Positions 13,507-17,300 of a stretch of 17,300 nucleotides of DNA are shown here, piece after piece. Position 1 is the stretch's first letter. Every line of letters begins with the position of its first letter. The position numbers were made by a program, and so were the translations under genes. The notes under the pieces were generated by a model that had not been told where the DNA came from, searched no databases, and saw only the letters and a list, made by a program, of their open reading frames with translations. Source of the stretch: Spirochaetae bacterium HGW-Spirochaetae-7 (GTDB taxonomy: Bacteria; Spirochaetota; Spirochaetia; Treponematales; UBA12059). Location of the stretch: the NCBI GenBank assembly GCA_002839245.1, contig PGXR01000031.1:1-17300 (forward strand), written 5' to 3'.

Positions 13507-13962
13507 TCAGACCGTGGCTTTCCCGATGATGCCGACGAGCTCCTCGAGCGGGGCTTGCCGCAGCAGGGCCGCGTAGAACGCGTCGTCCCCGCAAAGCTTT
13601 GCGAGGATGGAAAGCGTCGCAAGGTGATCCGGTCGGGAAGCCGAGACTATCATGAAGACCGCCTTCACCGGAGCGCCGTCTGGAGCCTTCCAGTCTACTG
13701 GAAAACGCGGGTATGCCAACGCGACGATGGCATCGTCGGCGCTTTTCGCCATCGGGTTGCCCGGGTGGGGGAACGCCAGGGCGCGCCCCATGGCCGTGGA
13801 CGACGAGGCTTCCCGCCTGGCGCTGGCCTGGGCCAGATCGTCGCGATCTATTCCGGCCGACAGCTTGATCGTGGCGACCAGCGTGCTGATGAAATCCGCG
13901 GAGGTCTTGCCCGGGATGTTGTACCAGACGCCACCCCGCCTCAACAATGTCACTATATCCAT
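13507..13962 (-). CDS. Stand-alone PTS EIIA (fructose/nitrogen-type) domain protein
   Basis: The 151-residue product is a single EIIA domain of the PtsN/fructose class; the phosphorylatable His66 lies in AFPHPGNP. The usual downstream VFMIVSASRPDHLATLSILAKL block is intact. In such systems EI and HPr pass phosphate from phosphoenolpyruvate to this His, and the protein regulates partners, for example K+ or nitrogen metabolism, instead of transporting sugar. No EI, HPr or EIIB/C is in the window. I chose the ATG at 13962: GAGGGAG lies 8 nt upstream and MDIVTLL fits the family N-terminus; the frame is open further upstream (to 14049) but that would run through the -10 box. The gene follows tonB by 128 bp in the same direction and appears to have its own promoter. 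Confidence 0.9.
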   Translation of the reverse strand: MDIVTLLRRGGVWYNIPGKTSADFISTLVATIKLSAGIDRDDLAQASARREASSSTAMGRALAFPHPGNPMAKSADDAIVALAYPRFPVDWKAPDGAPVKAVFMIVSASRPDHLATLSILAKLCGDDAFYAALLRQAPLEELVGIIGKATV

Positions 13963-14016
13963 GGTAAAGGCTCCCTCTATGAACATGGCGGTCAGTACGA
14001 TCTTCCTACCCTTTAT

Positions 14017-14022
14017 AGTATA
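14017..14022 (-). promoter_or_regulatory. -10 element for the EIIA gene
   Basis: On the minus strand TATACT (5 of 6) lies 54 nt before the EIIA start codon, in the 128-bp gap after tonB. The -35 candidate at 17 bp (TTCTAC) is poor. It supports separate transcription of EIIA from the B12 uptake operon; the 14023-14090 remainder of the gap shows no clear terminator. Confidence 0.4.
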
Positions 14023-14090
14023 CGAGTTGAGCTTGAAGTGTAGAAGCATGTTGCCGGCAAGAAATTCACGGGGACCGTACGTCGCGCGCG

Positions 14091-14801
14091 TCAGGAAGTC
14101 AGTGAATACTCAATCCTGATCGTTATGGTCACCGGGTGGCCAAGCTCGTGATCCAGGCCAAGCGGGAAGATAGCTTCAACCAACGCGATCGCTGCCTTGT
14201 CCAGAATCGAGCTGCCGGATCCAGATGTCACCGAGTTCTTCGTCAGCCTGCCATCCGTACCGATCAACAGCGACAGCTGTACGACACCTTCGATATTGCG
14301 CTTCCTCGCCAAAGGAGGGTACACCAAATTCTTGCTGACCAAGATTTCGATGCGCCGCAGCAGTTCGGATTCCGTACCCGCGCCGCCCGTGCCTGCGGTG
14401 CCCGCGACTTCACGCTGGCGTGCGGCTTCTGGTCCCGCTATCGGTCCCGGTTCCGCTGGCTCCGCCGATCCATCTGCCGAGCCGGCCGCCGAGCCGGCCG
14501 CCGGACCGGATCCCGGCGGTTCAACTTCACCGACCGGGATGATATCCGGGATGACATCCGGGGCGGGAACCGGGACCTGTGGAACGTCCTCCGTCATGAT
14601 CGGGCCGGGAGCAGCCTCCTGCGCGGCCGGGGAGGCAAGGCCAAGTCGTACCCGAAGCATTGGAGGCGCGCTTCCCACGCTGGTTCCATGAGGCGATTCA
14701 AGGATGGTTCCTATCAAGCCCATCCCCGCCGCATCCAGGCACAGCGCGAGAATAATCGACGTGAGCCAACGGCTCCCGTTTGCACCCAAGCCACTACGCA
14801 T
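14091..14801 (-). CDS. tonB: TonB energy transducer
   Basis: The 236-residue product has TonB architecture: an N-terminal membrane anchor (about 12-34), a long periplasmic linker (about 45-145) and a C-terminal TonB domain (about 147-236) with LVYPPLARKRNIEGVVQLSLLIGTDG in outline. It would sit in the inner membrane with ExbB/ExbD (not in this window) and transmit the proton-motive force to outer-membrane receptors. The linker is Pro/Gly/Ala/Ser/Glu-rich and includes a short Ala-Gly-Ser repeat, in place of the Pro-Lys/Pro-Glu runs of enteric TonB. It begins 19 bp after the BtuB-type receptor stop codon on the same strand, so it is very likely in the riboswitch-controlled transcript and may be dedicated to that receptor. 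A weak AAGCGGGA precedes the ATG. Confidence 0.88.
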   Translation of the reverse strand: MRSGLGANGSRWLTSIILALCLDAAGMGLIGTILESPHGTSVGSAPPMLRVRLGLASPAAQEAAPGPIMTEDVPQVPVPAPDVIPDIIPVGEVEPPGSGPAAGSAAGSADGSAEPAEPGPIAGPEAARQREVAGTAGTGGAGTESELLRRIEILVSKNLVYPPLARKRNIEGVVQLSLLIGTDGRLTKNSVTSGSGSSILDKAAIALVEAIFPLGLDHELGHPVTITIRIEYSLTS

Positions 14802-14820
14802 TCCCGCTTGCCCTGCCTTC

Positions 14821-16836
14821 TCAGTACCGGTAATCCACCGAGACGCTTACCGAACGGCCCTCGGCGGGGTAATAAGAGCTAGTAGACGTCCAGCTACTGT
14901 AATACATGAGTGGTGCATACGCTGTATCCAGCAGGTTTCTGGCAGTTACCTGTACGGAAAGCTTCTGCCCGCTGCTTTCCAGCACCCAGCGTGCATGCGC
15001 ACCGTAGACCAGATAGGATGGAACATTATATTGCGCATTTGAGTAATCGCCACCTTGGTACATTTCACTCCGGTAGCCTACGGTCGTTCCTATACTCATG
15101 CCAGCCGGCAGGATTAGATCCACCGTACCATCCACGCTATGTGCTGGTACCAACGGGATATGCTTGCCATCGTTAGCGCCAGCGGTCAACACTGCGTCTA
15201 CGAACGAATAGCCCGCGCTCAATTCCACCAGATCCAGGAAGAGTGCATTCAAGCTCGCGGTGGAGCCTATCCGGCGGGTTTGGTCGAGGTTCTCATTACT
15301 GGATGTAGCGTCATCATACGCAATCTCGTCCCGCAGTTGCATATAGAATATGTTTCCGTTCAACGACAGCTGCTTTGCCAGGTCGATACGGACACCGCCC
15401 TCGGCGTTAAAACCGGTCTCCGGTCGCAGATCCATATTGAACTTGTCGGCATACCCTGAAGTCTGGGCTTGTTCGTCGGTGAAGGGATAGCGGAACAAAG
15501 TACCGAATTTGGCATACAGCTTCAAACCATCGAGAGGCCGGTAGCTGAGCCCGGCGTCGTAGACGAATGCAGAATGGGCTATCTCGTCGTCGACTGATTT
15601 GTCCATGTTCACCGCCGCGATGAGGGCGGTATCGTAGCGGAGACCTGCCGTCGCGCTCAGGCTTGGCAGAAGCTCCGCCTTGGCGCTCAGGTATGGCCCG
15701 GCGCCGAGTTCTGCTACCGAAAACCTGTTCGACTCGGTCGTTCGTTGCTCATCCGAATATACGTATTCAGCTAGCCAGGCGCCGTACAGATCTACGCCTC
15801 CGACCAAACGGATCGGCACGCCGCCGGCGGAGAATCCCGCCGTCAGTTTGGGGCGCGCTTCGGCTGTCTGCACCGCGCGGTCGCTGTAGGAACCCCAAGA
15901 CTTCACATCTGCGGCTATCGTCCTGTGGATATAGGAGAGGGGTAGTTCAATCTGGAAAGCGTCGCCAGGAAACCACTCCAGAACCAGGCCACCGGAATAA
16001 TTGCACTCGGTACCTTCGTCAGCCCGATTGACGGCCTGCGTCGGGTCAGCCTCGAACTGGGCCTTCGTGAGGCCGCCAGGCAACTGGTAGCCAAGGTCGG
16101 CGAGCGAGGCCTGGGCGGAAACGCCCAGCGTGTCGGACAGGTTCACCGTAGCCCTTGCCGACGCGTTGACCGACTGGGCGGCCTGACGTTCCCGGTAGCC
16201 CGCGGTGCCGACATGTTCGACGGCTATCGAGAGATCGCCCGACCCGAAAGAGCGCTGGTGGGAGAATCGCTGGACATTCGTCTGGAAGCTGCCCACGGAA
16301 CCGGAAATGGTAGTCCTGGTTCCGGCGCTTCCCTTTTTCGTGATGATGTTGATGACCCCGGACACGGCGTTGTTGCCGTACAGCACGGACGCGCCGCCAT
16401 CGAGCACTTCGATGCGCTCGACATCAGCCAGGGCGACGGTATTCCAGTTGACGGGTTTCATGTCCGGATTGTTGAGCCGTACCCCGTCGACGAGGACGAG
16501 GACCCGGCCGAACGAGTTCTCGCCGAACCCCCGCATCGATACCGACTCCGTCCCGGGTCCCGCCATCGACGGCATGAACGAAACGCCCGGTGCGCGTTCA
16601 AGCACCTGGACCAGGCTGGAAGCGCCGGACCTGGCGATGTCTTCCGCGGTGATGACCGTGACCTGGGCGGGTACGGAATCAGACTCTTCGGCTGTTCTTG
16701 CTGCGGTGACAATGAAATCCAGCTCGCCCGGTTGCCCACCCGCCGCTTGCGAGCCCGCGCCCTGCGCGAAGGCATCTCCCGTGAACGCTCCCGCCGTCAA
16801 GACGACGAGTGCTCCTATGCATGCGATCCTGCGCAT
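14821..16836 (-). CDS. btuB: TonB-dependent outer-membrane receptor, BtuB-type (vitamin B12 uptake)
   Basis: The 671-residue product has a signal peptide cleaved after AFA (about residue 24) and a TonB-box-like DFIVTA (40-45). The plug domain (about 50-165) carries VTVITAEDIARSG, MRGFGEN, VLVLVDGVRLN and the VERIEVLDGGASVLYGNNAVSGVINIITKKG block; a 22-strand-type beta-barrel follows and ends in an aromatic residue (VDYRY), as outer-membrane insertion requires. The length is close to E. coli BtuB. The substrate assignment rests on the cobalamin riboswitch just upstream; corrinoid precursors such as cobinamide are also possible. I chose ATG 16836 because it begins the signal peptide and has AAGGA 8 nt upstream; the frame is accidentally open back to 17160 through the riboswitch. 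tonB follows after 19 bp. Some stretches (about 14890-15560) use visibly more A/T than the neighbours, hinting at transfer. Confidence 0.92.
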   Translation of the reverse strand: MRRIACIGALVVLTAGAFTGDAFAQGAGSQAAGGQPGELDFIVTAARTAEESDSVPAQVTVITAEDIARSGASSLVQVLERAPGVSFMPSMAGPGTESVSMRGFGENSFGRVLVLVDGVRLNNPDMKPVNWNTVALADVERIEVLDGGASVLYGNNAVSGVINIITKKGSAGTRTTISGSVGSFQTNVQRFSHQRSFGSGDLSIAVEHVGTAGYRERQAAQSVNASARATVNLSDTLGVSAQASLADLGYQLPGGLTKAQFEADPTQAVNRADEGTECNYSGGLVLEWFPGDAFQIELPLSYIHRTIAADVKSWGSYSDRAVQTAEARPKLTAGFSAGGVPIRLVGGVDLYGAWLAEYVYSDEQRTTESNRFSVAELGAGPYLSAKAELLPSLSATAGLRYDTALIAAVNMDKSVDDEIAHSAFVYDAGLSYRPLDGLKLYAKFGTLFRYPFTDEQAQTSGYADKFNMDLRPETGFNAEGGVRIDLAKQLSLNGNIFYMQLRDEIAYDDATSSNENLDQTRRIGSTASLNALFLDLVELSAGYSFVDAVLTAGANDGKHIPLVPAHSVDGTVDLILPAGMSIGTTVGYRSEMYQGGDYSNAQYNVPSYLVYGAHARWVLESSGQKLSVQVTARNLLDTAYAPLMYYSSWTSTSSYYPAEGRSVSVSVDYRY

Positions 16837-16899
16837 GTTCCTATCCTTTCCGCCCGCGAATGGCGCAGGCAAGAGAGGACGATGAGCCGTACGGTGAAT

Positions 16900-16951
16900 G
16901 GCGTCGTCGCGGACCGGTGTCGCGACGACGCCGGTCCGCCTCAGAAGGCGG
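16900..16951 (-). promoter_or_regulatory. Nested alternative hairpins between riboswitch and btuB
   Basis: Three stems are visible on the minus strand. The first is CCGCCT-TCTG-AGGCGG (16936-16951). The second is a 12-bp stem, GGCGTCGTCGCG (16921-16932) with CGCGACGACGCC (16900-16911), closing a 9-nt loop. The third, GGACCGG (16931-16937) with CCGGTCC (16911-16917), shares bases with both others, so the folds compete. No U-tract follows, so a simple intrinsic terminator is unlikely. A further stem GCCTGCG/CGCGGGC (16852-16870) abuts the btuB Shine-Dalgarno. Together these look like an expression platform acting on translation or on Rho access; that is inference. Confidence 0.5.
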
Positions 16952-17007
16952 GTTTCATGCAGGGACTCCTCGATCCTCGAAGGTCGCCCCGCCGCCAATC
17001 GGCGAGG

Positions 17008-17194
17008 CTGTCCCGGACGGTATCCTGGCTCGCGCGTCAAACCGGTACTGAACGCCTTCTCGCCGTCATCGATGACGGCAATGGCCGCGCCCCACGCGTT
17101 GGCGTGTGCGCCGGTTCTGTCCGTAGCGCTTACAGTGGCGGGTCCGCCGCGGATTCTCACCGCGTTCCACGTTCCCGGGACTTGTCAGGGACAG
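17008..17194 (-). promoter_or_regulatory. Cobalamin (B12) riboswitch
   Basis: The minus strand shows the class hallmarks in order: GGGAACGTGG (16-nt region near 17167-17176), GGTGAGAATCCGCGGCGG (about 17145-17162), the near-invariant CCCGCCACTGTAAGCG (about 17128-17142), and the B12 box AGCCAGGATACCGTCC (17015-17030). The closing P1 stem pairs CTGTCCC (17188-17194) with GGGACAG (17008-17014). Adenosylcobalamin or another corrinoid would bind this aptamer in the nascent mRNA and switch off expression of the receptor 170 nt downstream. The distance to btuB is taken up by strong hairpins described separately. The promoter must lie upstream of 17194; I could not place it confidently. Confidence 0.93.
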
Positions 17195-17249
17195 GAGTAC
17201 CTCGAAACGCCTCGCATGGTCAAGATCGAAGGCGACGGCCACACCGGAG

Positions 17250-17300
17250 TCAGGCGGCTGCCAGCGTCACGCTCTCCAGCGTCAGCCGCGCCGTATCGCG
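17250..17300 (-). CDS. Possible C-terminal fragment of an upstream gene
   Basis: On the minus strand, from the window edge, 16 codons read RDTARLTLESVTLAAA and end in TGA at 17250-17252. The composition looks coding and the stop sits 55 bp before the riboswitch, where an upstream gene would be expected to end. The fragment is too short to identify and may be chance. Confidence 0.3.
   Translation of the reverse strand, partial: RDTARLTLESVTLAAA

Noticed and set aside
14060..14090. ACGG-TCC-CCGT hairpin after tonB as a terminator
   Set aside because: A 4-bp stem with only a loose T-rich stretch after it is not enough.
14475..14505. Short tandem GCCGAGCCGGCC-type repeat in tonB
   Set aside because: It is in frame and encodes part of the low-complexity Ala/Gly/Ser linker; nothing suggests a mobile or regulatory repeat.
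16837..17160. N-terminal extension of the BtuB reading frame to ATG 17160
   Set aside because: The frame is open by chance, but it runs through the cobalamin riboswitch and would bury the signal peptide that begins at 16836, which has its own Shine-Dalgarno.
17194..17223. TTGACC-18 bp-TACTCC as the promoter of the B12 operon
   Set aside because: The -10 matches only 2 of 6 positions, and a start near 17187 would cut off the 5' strand of the riboswitch P1 stem.

Overview
The window comes from a GC-rich (roughly 60-65% by eye) diderm bacterium, most likely a spirochaete. The evidence is the family mix: two multi-domain SpoIIE/PP2C phosphatases (one with a 7TMR-DISM sensor, one with a large C-terminal insertion that I remember from spirochaete homologues), a BFN-UVR protein, a small four-cysteine protein with a VTWDP core, and a TonB/outer-membrane receptor pair proving an outer membrane. 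The assignment is inference from family knowledge; there is no rRNA here.

Layout. 1-3167 (+): C-terminal part of a large membrane SpoIIE phosphatase, cut by the window edge. 3225-5315 (-): corA, an RluA-family pseudouridine synthase and a 135-residue unknown, apparently one operon. 5316-5618: a 303-bp divergent region with back-to-back promoters. Its corA side is a structured leader of about 200 nt carrying a 26-codon, proline/aspartate-rich upstream ORF. 5619-8350 (+): a 131-residue unknown, an exported transglutaminase-like protein and a PlsC-type acyltransferase. 8372-9773 (-): a rhomboid protease followed by an exported unknown. 9819-10007 (+): the small Cys protein. 10011-12825 (-): the 7TMR-DISM SpoIIE phosphatase downstream of a BFN-UVR protein. 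12900-13505 (+): rlmE (23S rRNA 2'-O-methyltransferase), divergent from the BFN-UVR gene across a perfect palindrome. 13507-13962 (-): a stand-alone PTS EIIA domain. 14091-17194 (-): a cobalamin riboswitch, a BtuB-type receptor and tonB. 17250-17300 (-): possible tail of another gene.

How the genes work together. The clearest pathway unit is the riboswitch-btuB-tonB block, a B12-repressible uptake operon that brings its own energy transducer. The clearest regulatory novelty is the corA leader. It has a perfect TATAAT box, a 5' hairpin, an upstream ORF with a strong Shine-Dalgarno that opens Met-Pro-Asp-Pro-Asp, and an anti-Shine-Dalgarno immediately after the upstream stop codon that can pair with corA's own ribosome-binding site. 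This resembles in logic, though not in sequence, the proline-rich MgtL leader peptide of enterobacterial mgtA, and would be a magnesium-responsive translation switch if confirmed. The two SpoIIE phosphatases suggest partner-switching (anti-sigma-antagonist type) or second-messenger-like signalling from the envelope, but no partner protein lies in the window.

No tRNA, rRNA, insertion sequence, CRISPR array or convincing rho-independent terminator was seen.
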